64,000 nt of DNA from Zygnema cylindricum (Eukaryota; Streptophyta; Zygnematophyceae; Zygnematales; Zygnemataceae), in NCBI GenBank assembly GCA_037447655.1, contig JBBHKE010001659.1:62001-126000 (forward strand), given 5' to 3'. Positions 1 to 11,133 of this stretch are shown piece after piece (the first letter of the stretch is position 1; each line of letters opens with the position of its first letter). Made by a program: the position numbers and the translations under genes. The notes under the pieces were generated by a model, which was not told the origin of the DNA, made no database searches, and saw nothing but the letters and a program-made list of their open reading frames with translations.

Positions 1-180
1 GGTTTGAGGTCATCACCACATGGGATGGCACGTGGCACAATTACGTTGGATCACAGAATCTCCAAGGATTACGCGACCGAATCTGGATATGACATGTGTC
101 GACATTTAGGCCATGTCATAAAATATTCGTATAGAAAGTACACCGGCATTTATACTTTTGTGTACAACAGTGTAATATGA
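1..180 (+). mobile_element. 5' part of an older copia LTR, split by insertion
   Basis: This stretch aligns by eye with the middle of the LTRs seen later (for example 15770-15950). It shares the ACACGTGG-like and CATGTGTCGAC blocks and ends GTGTAATATGA. It stops abruptly where a new LTR begins at 181. The matching continuation, starting TATGATTGG, reappears at 10560. It shares diagnostic variants (the AATATTC block in place of CAGTTTCCG) with the LTR at 15208-16275, so I assign it to that older element. The LTR start lies left of the window. Confidence 0.8.
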
Positions 181-1245
181 TGTAGAAATTAATGGTTCCT
201 TTTTAAGTATTTTCTAGGTCTAAATTAAAATACAGAAAGATGCCGAGGCAGTCTATCTCTAACTTCTCTCTCTCTAACTCCCACACTTGTCGCAGTCACT
301 GGGAAGTTGGAGTGAAAGCTAGAGCCATGGCTGCCTAGGCTATCAAGAGGTTTACGGGAAATATATAAGTTTATTTACCGATAAGTTTATTTACTAAAAG
401 GGTAGATGTCAGAACCAAGATTTGATCACGGTACCTGGGGAATGTTGGATAGCTGGTAGCCGGTAGTCCTAACCGTTAAGTCTAAGTGTAATGATATATT
501 ATAGAGAGTTTGATATTTATTTAAATATTATTACGTAGGATAATTCATTTAACTACAACTGTTTAGGGGATACATAGATCCAGTTATGTAAAACTATAGA
601 TTACGGTATGAATAAAAAACTAGTACCGCGCATTTATTTCTTTAAACGAAACAAATACCGCGCATGTATTTATGACGGCTACGATTGAAATCTGCATTCA
701 TCGGAAGGCCGAAAAGAAAGTCGAGATCGCGGAAGAGAATCTCGGCGGTTTGTGGTCATCGCCACATCGGTGACACGTGGAAAATTTCCGTTGGATCGCG
801 GCATCCCTGGGGATTACGGGACCGAACCCGGATATGATATGTGTCGACTTTTAGGCCATGTTGTACAGTTTCCGTACAGAAAGTACACCAGCAGCAGTAC
901 TTTTGTATACGGAAGTGTAACATGATTGGTTCCGTACATCAGTAGATAGAGTTTGTGAGAGAGATAGGACTTAGAAAAAATTGGTAGATATGACCCTCTC
1001 TTCAGAGAACTTCTGTACAAAAGGTCAACTTTGACCCTCCAAAACTTACTGCTCAGGGGAGCGAATTCAGAGATTCTTTTTGCTATCGACTCAAGGGAGT
1101 CTTTCCTTCACGGGGGTGAAGTTGGTCAGGTTTTTGTTTGCCAGGGTGGCAGTTATTCTTGCTGAAACACAAAGGGGTCAGGGTTATCCTATAGGCTTCT
1201 TGGAAGCTGTCCACTCTGAGGACTTATGGAGGTTTTAGAGTTTTA
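181..1245 (+). repeat. 5' LTR of the composite copia element
   Basis: About 1065 bp, starting TGTAGAAATT and ending at the point where internal sequence (GGGCCCACCCTC) begins. The end was set by comparison with the other LTRs, which end GTTTCA or GTTGCA; here the last base pair is mutated to TTTTA. A possible primer-binding site, TGG followed by CCCACCC-like sequence, lies just inside. The better preserved version in the older element is TGGCCCCACC at 10891. I cannot name the primer tRNA. Confidence 0.8.
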
Positions 1246-1473
1246 GGTTTTGGGCCCACCCTCTAGGGTACCCATTTTTAATGGAACTGGCTTCATATAC
1301 TGCGAAAGTATGATGATGAAGCTCTATGGAAGAAAAGGTTTTGGGGGATAGTGAGTGGACGAGTGGGGCGTCCATCAAGTCTTAGAGTCCCTCCACGGTT
1401 TGGAGGAAGCAGATTCACAAGGAAAGCAGATCCATCTTCAACGGAGTAGAAAAAGGAAGGAGAGGTGATAGAC

Positions 1474-3378
1474 AAAGCAACGAGAAAGATACGACCTCAC
1501 CAATAGCAACTGGTTTAGCATTCATGTCACCTATTCCGAGGAACGAGGAGAATGATACTCATACTGTTGAAATAAGTAGTTTTTAATATATTTTCTAGGT
1601 CTAAATTTATTAGAAAAGAAAAAATAGGCAGCTTGCCTCTATCTCTTCTCTCTCTCTCGCCCCCATACTTGTTGTAGTCATTGAAGGAGAGAGAGAGAGA
1701 GCAATGGAGCCATGGCTGCCTCAACTCCATAGGAAGGACTAAAGAGTGGCTTAAGCCACTCTCAACAAAAGGTTGAGTCCGGAAGGACTCGAACCCCCGA
1801 CCGGTAGAGCGCGGCGTAGCCGTTAGCTCTAACCAGTCTGTCGTAGAAGTCCGTTAGGAGATATTGGGTTTCATTAGTATTTAAACTATTGTAATGTACT
1901 AGATTCATTTAACTGAAACCCTCAACGCCACACATAGATACAGTTCTACGAAATACGAAGTACTGTACTTGTTTGAAATGGATATCGCGCATTTTGTTTC
2001 GAAAGCGAAACAAATATCGCGCAAGTATTTATTACGGCCGAGATTGAATTTCACGTCAAATCTAACGGCGCACATTATCGCCGAAATCCCGGAATGGTCA
2101 TTTTGGCATTTAGTGACGTGGCATGACCTGGCGCCACGTGGGAAGACATCATTCGGTCGCAGGAATTCCGAGGAACGTACGGACGAGTGGAAAGTGGACA
2201 CGCGTCCACTTAATGGCCTTGTCGTACAGAGGCCGTACAGAAAGTACATCGGCAGTAGTACTTTCTTGTACTATACAGTTTTTTGATTGGTTCGTACAGG
2301 CAGTAGATAGGAGCTGTGAGAGGAAAGTAGGAAAAACTAGGACTTAGGAAAATTTAGGTAGATAGTCCTCTCTCTGAGAGTTTGTATAAATTGGCATCTT
2401 TGCCACCCTATAACTTATCGCCTGGTTGGCCTTTTTCGGTGATTCTTCTTTCTACGGACTCAGGGGAGTCCAGGCTACACAGGGCTGCAGTCAAATTGTC
2501 AGTTTGCCTTCTTGGGCAGCAGTGGTTGTGGCTTAAAGTGGGTTAGTTAAATACTATCTAGAGGCTTCCTGTATTCTATGGTCCAATGGAGGACACAGAA
2601 TTGCACATACTTGGGACTTCAACAATTTGGCGGCAGAGCACTTCATCCTCCGCCATCTTACTCAAGGGCTTGCATGTCCTCATTTGCAGGTAGAAATGGC
2701 ATCCGATCTTTGGCTGGCTCTCATAGAGATGTATCGAAGTGGTACGATTCAGCAACAACTGTTGGTTGATCATAAAGTGAAGGAGTACGTATACAAAAGG
2801 GGGATGATGTTGGATTTTTGCAATGAGCTTGCAACACTTTTTATAGAGCTAGAGAGTGCTGGAAAAGATTTTAGTGAAAAGAAAAGGTTAACTGTTTACT
2901 GATGAAGTTACCCGATGAGTTCAAGAACATAGTCAACTGTGTGCAGGACTTGCCAGACTCAAGGTGGATATGGAACTCAGTGGTAGGGATGATTCTCGTT
3001 CAGGAGAATACTATAAAGATCCGAAGGGAATGAAAGAGTTGGCAAGCCTTGGCAGCTGCGACCGATTGGAGGAACAAGGATTCCCAGAAACCGGCCGGAA
3101 ACTATGGGAGGGGGTAGCAGAAAAATCAGACCGACGAGTTCGAACCAAGGGCTCCCAAAGGTTTATGACATTTTTGTAAGAAACCGGGGCACTATATGGC
3201 AGAGTACACTAAGCTAACAGAGCTTCGGTTAAAAGAGGGGCAAATCGCTGGAACCCCGAGAGGAAAGAAAAAGGCCCTTGTGGCACAAGTACATGAGGCG
3301 GAATCAGAGGAGGACAATGAGCTGCTATTGGATAAGGAGTTGGAGGCAAAGAACGAGGTCGAAATTCCACGAAGGTAG
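1474..3378 (+). pseudogene. Copia gag remnant, interrupted by a solo LTR
   Basis: Homologous to the gag of the copy at 11134. Coding similarity runs to 1564, is interrupted by a foreign LTR (1565-2605), and resumes after the repeated CATAC at 2611 with WDF-like and DLWLALIEMYRSGT-like peptides. Further on come LPDEFKNIVN and a degenerate CCHC zinc knuckle near 3175-3200, where one Cys is Tyr (GHYMAEY). Stops and frame shifts near 2900, 3180 and 3378 break it. Gag would package element RNA in a cytoplasmic particle. This copy is dead. Confidence 0.7.
1565..2605 (+). mobile_element. Solo LTR of a divergent copia subfamily inside gag
   Basis: Starts TGTTGAAATAAG and ends AATTGCA, 1041 bp. It is flanked by direct repeats CATAC (1560-1564 and 2606-2610). 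Removing it and one repeat restores continuity with the uninterrupted gag at 11195-11220. Its layout parallels the other LTRs (TTTTCTAGGTCTAAATT near the start, CAGTAGATAG and TGTGAGAG late), but it is clearly diverged. It contains a perfect 20-bp palindrome at 1743-1762, a GAGTCC/GGACTC hairpin at 1774-1789, and an antisense tRNA-like stretch at about 1777-1845. Confidence 0.88.
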
Positions 3379-3396
3379 AAATGTGGTTACGGTGGA

Positions 3397-6300
3397 TTGA
3401 AAGGTGAAGCAGGCTGGATTGTAGATTTAGGTGCCTCCATGCACATGTGTAAGGATAAGCACTTGTTCACTAAGATAACAAAGATTCTCACCGTAGAGAT
3501 AGAGTACGGGGATGGGAGGATAGTCACAACTACTCTTGTAGGATCGATAGATCTGAAAGTGTTAGTAGAAAGAAAGACATATATAGTAACATTCTCTTAT
3601 GTATTGTTTATTCCGGAGCTGAACAAAAACCTCATCTCTACATCTGTATTAGATGATAAGGGTTTTTTTACTAGCACTAGGGAAGGAGTCTTTACTTCTA
3701 GTTTTGAGGAAGAGGTCTATTTCATTGCTGAGAAAGGTGGCTAAGGGATGTTTAGGCTGATTTTAAGTAATGAACCAAAGAAACTTTATTATGCTGATGT
3801 TCATGATATTATGATGTGGCATAAGAGGCTTGAGCATGTGAATCTAGATAAGTTAAGAGAGATGAAAAAGATGGGAGTGGTGGAAGGGATTCATTTTAGT
3901 GAGAGTGATAATATAAGTGATTGTAGTGGATGTGCTCAAGGTAAAGCACACAGGTTACCCTTTCCCAAAACAGCCACTTATAAGGAAGAAAAAATTCTAG
4001 ATTTAGTACACACAAATATTTGGGGACCGGCTAAAGTGCCCTCACCGAGGGGGAAGAGATTTATGATGACTATCACTGATGATTGGTCTCAATATTCAAT
4101 GGTGTATTTTTTGAAAAACAAGTCAGAAGCTCAAATTTGTTTTAGACAATATAAAGCATGGAGCGAGAAACTCCATTAAACTCCAATCAAGAGAGTAAAG
4201 AGTGACGATGGTGGAGAGTATACTTCTAACCAGTTTGAGAATTTTCTATGGGAAGATGGAGTCCATAACCAAAACACAGTTCCACAAAACCCAGAACAGA
4301 ATGGGGTTGGTGAAAGATTATATAGGACACTAAGTGATAATGCTAGAAGTATGTTAATGGACAACAAGATATGAAAAAGGTTTCGGGCTGAAGCAATGAA
4401 CTGTGCTAATTACCTCAAAAATAGAGTTGTTACTTCAACTATAAAAGATCAAACACCTTATGAGAGATGGACAGGCCAAAAACCAAACATATCTCACTTA
4501 AAGGTTTTCAACAGTCAAGTATTCAGTCTAGATACAGATCAGTCTAATTAGAAGCTAGATCCAAAAGTAAAACCGCGATACTTATTAGGATATGATGAGG
4601 ATGTTAAAGGATATAGAGTTTATGATCTAAAAAGAGAAGATATAATCTTAGTAAAGCATCTAATAGATATGGATGAAGGAAAGTTCCTGGATCCGTTCAA
4701 GTATACAAAGTCAGTAAAAATCAGATTTGAGTCAGAAAATTCCGATGACTTTGAACTTCCTAACTATCCGGGTTTTAGAGAAGATGACATTCTTGCCGGT
4801 ACAAATTAGACCGAAAAGGACTCGGCTGCGAAAACTCTTCTGACAACTCTACCAGAAGCAGAAGACGTGATGGAAATTGATTCAAAATTAAGGGATAGGG
4901 GAGAAGCCGAGATTGTTCGAAAGAATCCACGAGAACCATCTATTCCGGCCTTAGATTTTGAGGGGGGTAGGAGAAGTAGCAAAAGATTACAAGAAAAACA
5001 GGTTAATAATAAGGTAACAAAACTATCTCATCAAAATGAACCTCAGACTTATGGAGAGGCGATGACGTGTCCAAAAGGAAACCGGTGGAAGACAGCCATC
5101 AATGAGGAGATGGCCTCAATTATGGCACCCGATACTTAAGAGCTGGTGGACTGTCCACCTAACCGAAAACCTATCGGTTGTAAGTGGGTTTTCAAATTAA
5201 AACTGAACCCAGATAACACCATTGAGCGTTACAAAGCCCGATTAGTGGCAAAAGGATTTACATAGAAAGAAGGAATCGACTACGAGGAAACCTTTGCCCC
5301 GGTCGTCATATTTCCCTCCGTCCACATACTTCTCAGTCTAGCAGCAGCGAAAGACTTGGAGGTGCACCAGATGGACATCAAGACATCCTTTTTGCATGGA
5401 GAATTAGAAGAGGAGATTATCATGCGACAACCCGAAGGATTTGTGGAGGAAGGAGAGGAGAGTAAGGTATACCGGCTGATTAAATCACTTTACGCTTTAA
5501 AACCGGCGCCTCGACAGTGGAATAAGAAACTTGATGAGTTTCTTACCGGTCAAGGATATATCCGGATCAGCTCGGATCACTCAATCTATGTTTTTGAAGA
5601 TGAGGAAGGTATTATATTTATTGCAATTTATGTTGATGATTTATTTGTTTCAAGTAAATCAATGGAAAAAACAAATAAACTGAAAATTGATCTTAAAGGG
5701 AGATTTGAAATGAAGGATATGGGAGAAGCAAAATATATTTTGGGAATTCAAGTAGAAAGAGACTAAGAAATAAAGATTATAAGATTGACTCAAAATGAAG
5801 CAATAGGGAACATGCTGGAAAAAATTCATATGGATAAAGCTAATAGTTGTACAACTCCAATGAAGTTAAAGAAGGGAAGTGAGGGGAGTGAGGAAGAAGG
5901 AGTCATAGTCTTAGATGAGGAATTAAGTCATGAAGATCATAAGTTCAAGCAAACTATTCCTTACAGGCAAGTAGTGGGAAGCCTAATCTATTTTATAAAT
6001 TGTACCCGGTCGAATTTAGCTACAGCTGTAGGAGTGTTGAGTACAAGTCTAAATGCTCCAAATAAGAAAGATTAGGAGGCAGCTAAAAGAGTCCTTCGAT
6101 ATTTGATAGGAACTAGAGATCTATGGTTGCATTTGGGTGGGGAGAATACTGACATCACTACTTGGAGTGATGTCAATTATGGTGATGCTCCGATGAGGAG
6201 ATGTACTTCTGAATATGTATTATATGTGGGTGATGGGGCTTGCTATTGGAGTAGCAAAGAGCAAAAGGTAATTGCTCAGTCCACCATGGAGGCTGAGTAT

Positions 6301-6616
6301 ATGGCCTCTTGCTCTGCTGTAAAAAAATTGATGTGGGTCAAGTCTTTGCTTTGGTCACCTTAAGAGTGGTGTGCAGAAATATTTTTGTGATAATCAAGCT
6401 GCAATCGCTATTTTTGCCAATCCTAAACATCATTTTAAAGCTAAACACATGGACATTAGACTCATCTTTGTTAGAGAGAAAGTAGAAAACAAAATAATCA
6501 GTTTAGAGTACGGACCACATAGTGAGATGGTAGCAGATATGATGACCAAACCTGTGCCTTCCCCTAAACTAATTTTCTGTAGAGAGAAGTGTGGTCTGAA
6601 ATTAAAGATTGACTAG
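3397..6616 (+). pseudogene. Copia pol remnant: protease, integrase, reverse transcriptase, RNase H
   Basis: Protease-like start at about 3415 (WIVDLGASMHMC, where the usual D-S/T-G has become DLG). The integrase zinc region spans about 3810-3960 (HKRL...CSGCAQGKAHR), followed by the core (TDDWS, DDGGEY). The reverse transcriptase spans about 5155-5766 (GCKWVFKLK, QMDIKTSFLHGELEEEI, YVDDLF). RNase H spans about 6090-6610 (STMEAEYMA, CDNQAA). In-frame stops include those after 3741, 4176, 4549, 4807, 5137, 5262, 5764, 6073 and 6361. It ends just before a purine tract and the next LTR. Confidence 0.85.
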
Positions 6617-6629
6617 AAAATAAGGGGAG
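6617..6629 (+). promoter_or_regulatory. Polypurine tract of copia element
   Basis: A purine-rich run (AAAATAAGGGGAG) sits directly before the LTR start TGTAGAAAT. Equivalent tracts lie before 9494 and 15208. Its position and composition fit the plus-strand primer site of LTR retrotransposons. Confidence 0.65.
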
Positions 6630-7699
6630 TGTAGAAATCAATGGTTATTTTATTTTTTTCTAGGTCTAAATTGGAATATAGAAAGAAGCCGAGGCATTCT
6701 GCCTCTAACTTCTCTCTCCAACTCCCACATTTGTTGTAGTCACTGAGAAGTTGGAGAGGAAGCTAGAGCCATGGCTACCTAGGCTATCCAGAGGTTAACA
6801 TGAAATAAATTAGTTAATTTACAGATAGGTAGGTTTATTTACTAGAAGGAGTATGTCGGAACCGGCGGCAGGATTTGATCCTTGTACCTGCCGGCCGGCA
6901 GACAGGAAATAGCCGGTAGCCTTAGCCGTTTAATCTAGCGGTAGTGTTTCCTAACATATAGTTTGATAATTATTTACATATGTATACAAGCGATAAACCA
7001 TTTAACTAGAATTAATTACGGGATACATAGATCCAGTAATATGTAATGTACGACTTACGGTACGGACATAAATCAGTACCGCGCATTTGTTTCGTAAATG
7101 AAAGAAATACCGCGCATGTATTTATTACGGCTACGATTAAAGCCGTATTTAATCGGACGGCCGGGATTAGCGCCGAGATCGCGGAGGAAGATTTCGGCGG
7201 TTTGTGGCCATCGCCACATCGGATGACGCGTGGCAAAATTCCGTTGGATTGTGGAAACTCCGGAGATTATGGCACCGAATCCGGATTTGACATGTGTCGA
7301 CATTTTGGCCATGTCGTACAATGTCCGTACATAAAGTACACCGGCAGCTGTACTTTTGCGTACGGAACTCAATTCTGATTGGTTCCGTACATCAGTAGAT
7401 AGAGTTTGTGAGAGAGATAGGACTTAGAAAAATTAGAAGATAGGACCCTCTCTCCCAGAGAGCTTCTGTACAAAAGGTCAACTTTGACCCTCAATAACTT
7501 ACTGCTCAGGGGAGCAAATTCAGAGATTCTTTTTGCTATCGACTCAGGGGAGTCTTGTCTTCACAGGGGTGAAGTTGGTCAGAGTTTTTGTCTGCCAGGG
7601 TGGCAGTTATTTTTGCTTAAACACAAAGGGGTCAGGATTATCCTAGAGGCTTCTTGGAAGCTGTCCACTCTGAGGACTTATGGAGGTCTCAGAGTTTCA
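6630..7699 (+). repeat. Middle LTR shared by the two internal regions
   Basis: Starts TGTAGAAATCAATGG and ends AGAGTTTCA, about 1070 bp, so it is full length. After its last CA the sequence runs straight into reverse-transcriptase coding sequence (AATAACAAGGTAAC). There is no gag, protease or integrase in between. It serves as 3' LTR of internal region 1 and 5' LTR of the truncated internal region 2. Confidence 0.8.
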
Positions 7700-9493
7700 A
7701 ATAACAAGGTAACAAAACTATCTCATCAAGATGAACCTCAGACTTATGGAGAGGCGATGACTTGCCCAAAAAAGAACCGGTGGAAGACAACCATCAATGA
7801 GGAGATGGCATCAATTATGGCAGCCGATACTTGGGAGTGTGTGGATTGTCCAGCTAACCGAAAACCAATCGGTTGTAAGTGGGTTTTCAAATTAAAACTG
7901 AACCTAGATAACACCATTGAGCATTATATGGCCCGATCGGTGGCAAAGGGATTTACACAAAAGAAGGAATCGACTACAAGGAAACCTTTGCCCCGCTCGT
8001 CAGATTTCCCTCCGTCCGCATACTTCTCAGTCTGGTAGCAGCGGAAGACATGGAGGTGCACCAGATGGACATCAAGACAGCCTTTTTGCATGGAGAATTG
8101 GAAGAGGAGATCTTCATGCGACAACCCGAAGGATTTGTTGAGAAAGAAGAGAAGAGTAATGTATGTCGGCTGATTAAATCTCTTAATGGTTTGAAACAGG
8201 CGCCTCGACAGAGGAATAAGAAGCTTGATGAGTTTCTTACCAGTCTGGGATATATCCAGATCAGCTCAAATCACTCAATCTATGTTTTTGAAGATGAGGA
8301 AGGTGTTATATTTATTGCAATTTATGTTGATGATTTGCTTGTTTTAAGTAAATCAATGTAAAAAATTAATAAACTGAAATCTGATTTTAAGGGGAGATTT
8401 GAGATGAAGGATATGGGGGAGGCAAAATATATTTTGGGAATTCAAGTAGAAAGAGACCAAAAAACAAAGATTATAAGATTGACTCAAATAGAAGCAATAG
8501 GGAACATGCTTGAAAAAATTTCAGATGGATAAAGCTAATAGTTATACAACTCCAATGGAGTTAAAAAAAGGTTGTGAGGGGAGTGAGGAAGAGGGAGTCA
8601 TAGTCTTTGACGAGAAATTATCTCCTGAAGAAAAGAAGTTCATGCAGACAATTCCTTATAAGCAAGTAGTGGGAAGTCTAATATATTTTATGAATTGTAC
8701 CCCGCTGGATTTAGCTGCTACTATAGGAGTGCTGAGTAGAAATCTAAATGCTCCCACTAAAAGGGATTGGGAGGCAGCTAAGAGAGTTCTTAGATATTTG
8801 ATAGGAACTAGGGATCTATGGTTGCATTTGGGTGGGGAGAATATCTATTTTATGAATTGTACCCCGCTGGATTTAGCTGCTACTATAGGAGTGCTGAGTA
8901 GAAATCTAAATGCTCCCACTAAAAGGGATTGGGAGGCAGCTAAGAGAGTTCTTAGATATTTGATAGGAACTAGGGATCTATGGTTGCATTTGGGTGGGGA
9001 GAATACTGACATCACCACGTGGAGTGATGCCAGTTATAGTGATGCACCGATGAGGAGATAGACTGCGGGATATCTATTATATGTGGGTGATGGGGCTTGC
9101 TGTTGGAGTAGCAAACAGCAAAAGGTTATTGCTCAGTCCACCATGGAGGCTGAGTATATGGCCTCTTGCTCTGCTGTAAAAGAATTGATGTGGGTCAAGT
9201 CTTTGCTTGGTGAGCTTGGTCATCTTAAGTGTGGTGTGCAAAATTTTTTTTGTGATAATCACACAGCAATCGCTATTTCTGCCAATCTTAAACATCATTT
9301 TAAAGCCAAACACATGGACATTAGACTCAGATTTGTTAAAGAGAAAGTAGAAAAAAAAAAAATCAGTTAGAGTACCGACCAGCTAGCGAGATGGTAGCAG
9401 ATATGATGACCAAACCTGTGCCTTCCCCAAAGCTAATTTTGTACAAGGAGAAGTGTGGTCCAAAATTAAAGATTAACTAGAAAATAAGGGAAG
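7700..9493 (+). pseudogene. Truncated second copia internal region (reverse transcriptase and RNase H only)
   Basis: Begins exactly at the LTR edge, within the region upstream of the reverse transcriptase. It contains GCKWVFKLKLN, QMDIKTAFLHGELEEEIF and YVDDLLVLSK. RNase H (STMEAEYMASC, CDNHTA) follows. Stops and frame shifts occur near 8036, 8359, 8505 and 9059. It carries a 162-bp in-frame tandem duplication at the reverse transcriptase-RNase H boundary. Gag, protease and integrase are missing, so the deletion starts at the LTR boundary. Confidence 0.82.
8681..9004 (+). repeat. 162-bp in-frame tandem duplication in pol
   Basis: Two head-to-tail copies, 8681-8842 and 8843-9004, each encode 54 residues starting IYFMNCTPLDLAA and ending LWLHLGGEN. 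By eye they are nearly identical, which suggests a recent duplication. Neither other copia copy in the window has it: 6000-6150 and 14560-14720 each carry a single unit. Confidence 0.92.
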
Positions 9494-10559
9494 TGTAGAA
9501 ATTAATGGTTCCTTTTTAAGTATTTTCTAGGTCTAATTTAAGATATAGAAAGAAGCCGATGCAGTCTATCTCTAACTTCTCTCTCCAACTCCCACACTTG
9601 TCGCAGTCATTGGGAAGTTGGAGTGGAAGCTAGAGCCATGGCTGCCTAGGCTATCCAAAGGTTTACGGGAAATATATTAGTTTATTTACCAATAAGTTTA
9701 TTTACTAAAAGGGTAGATGTCAGAACCAAGATTTGATCCAGGTACCTGCGGAACGATGGATTGCCGGTAGCGGGTAGTCCTAACCGTTAAGTCTAAGTGT
9801 AATGATATATGATATAGGGTTTTATATTTATTTAAATATTATTACGTAGGATAATTCATTTAAATACAAGTATTTACGGGATACATAGATCTAGTAATGT
9901 AAACGTACGGATTACGGTATGTATAAGAAACTAGTATCGCGCATATATTTCTTTAAACGAAACAAATACCGCGCATGTATTTATCACGGCTACGATTGAA
10001 ATCTGTATTCAATCGGATGGCCGGGAAGAAAGCCGAGATCGCGGAAGAAAATATCAGCCGTTTATGGTCATCGCCACATCGGATGACACGTGGCAAAATT
10101 CCGTTGGATCGCGGCATCCCCGGGGATTACGGGGCCGAACCTGGATATGACATGTGTCGACTTTTAGGCCATGTCGTACAGTTTCTGTACAAAAAGTACA
10201 CCGGCACCTGTACTTTTGTGTACAGAAGTGTAATATGATAGGTTCCGTACATCAGTAGATAGAGTTTGTGAGAGAGATAGGACTTAGAAAATATTGGTAG
10301 ATAGGACCCTCTCTCCGAAAGAGCTTCTGTAAAAAATGTCAACTTTGACCCTCCATAACTTACTCCTCAGGGGAGCAAATTCATAGATTCTTTTTGCAAA
10401 TCGACTCAAGGGAGTCTTCCCTTCACAGGGGTGAAGGTGGTCAGAGTTTTTGTTTGCCAAGGTGGCAGTTATTCTTGCTGAAACAAAAAGGGGTCAGGGT
10501 TATCCTATAGGCTTCTTGAAGCTGTCTATTTTGAGGACTTATGAGGTCTCAAAGTTTCA
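9494..10559 (+). repeat. 3' LTR of the composite copia element
   Basis: Starts TGTAGAAATTAATGG after the purine tract and ends AAAGTTTCA, about 1066 bp. It is followed at once by TATGATTGGTGTCG, the continuation of the older LTR. Confidence 0.82.
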
Positions 10560-10564
10560 TATGA

Positions 10565-10885
10565 TTGGTGTCGTACATCAGTAGACACAGTTTTAGAGAG
10601 ATATAGGACTTAGAAAAATTTGGTAGATAGGACCATCTCTCCCAGAGAGCTTCTGTACAAAAGGTCAACTTTATCCCTCCATAACTTACTGCTTAGGAGA
10701 GCAAATTCAGAGATTCTTTTTGATATCGACTCAGGGGAGTCTCGCCTTCAAAGGGGTAAAGGTGGTCAGAGTTTTTTTCACCCAAGGTGGCATTTATCGT
10801 CGCTGAAACACATAGGGGTCAAGGTTATCCTAAGGCTTCTTGCAAGCTGTCCATTTTGAGGACCTATAGAGGTCTCAAAGTTGCA
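10565..10885 (+). repeat. 3' part of the older copia 5' LTR
   Basis: Resumes at TTGGTGTCGTACATCAG, exactly where the fragment at 1-180 broke off, and runs to AAAGTTGCA. A primer-binding-site candidate, TGGCCCCACC, lies at 10891. Confidence 0.78.
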
Positions 10886-11133
10886 GCTTATGGCCCCACC
10901 CTCTACGGTACCCATCTTTAATCGAACTGGCTTCATATACTGGGAAAGTATGGTGATATGAGCTCTATGCGAGAAAAGGTTTTGGGGGATAGTGAGTGGA
11001 CGAGTGGGGCGTCCATCAGGTCTTGGAATCCCTCCAGGGTTTGGAGGAAGCAGATTCACCAGGAAAGCAGATCCATCTTCAACGGAGCAAACAAAAAGAA
11101 GGGGAGGTGGTGGACAAAGGAAAGGAAAAGGAG

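Larger units (their letters stand above)
181..10559 (+). mobile_element. Composite Ty1/copia element with three LTRs, inserted in an older LTR
   Basis: The unit reads LTR (181-1245), internal region 1 (1246-6629), LTR (6630-7699), truncated internal region 2 (7700-9493), LTR (9494-10559). It starts TGTAGAAATTAATGG and ends GTTTCA. The 5 bases before it (176-180) and after it (10560-10564) are both TATGA, as expected for one integration event. Domain order gag, protease, integrase, reverse transcriptase, RNase H places it in Ty1/copia. Every frame is broken by stops, so it cannot move by itself. The three-LTR structure could come from unequal recombination between LTRs, or from template switching during reverse transcription. 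Confidence 0.85.

Noticed and set aside
1777-1845. Functional tRNA gene in the LTR
   Set aside because: Arms resemble a tRNA, but the acceptor stem does not pair and the anticodon arm is poor; kept only as a tRNA-like module.
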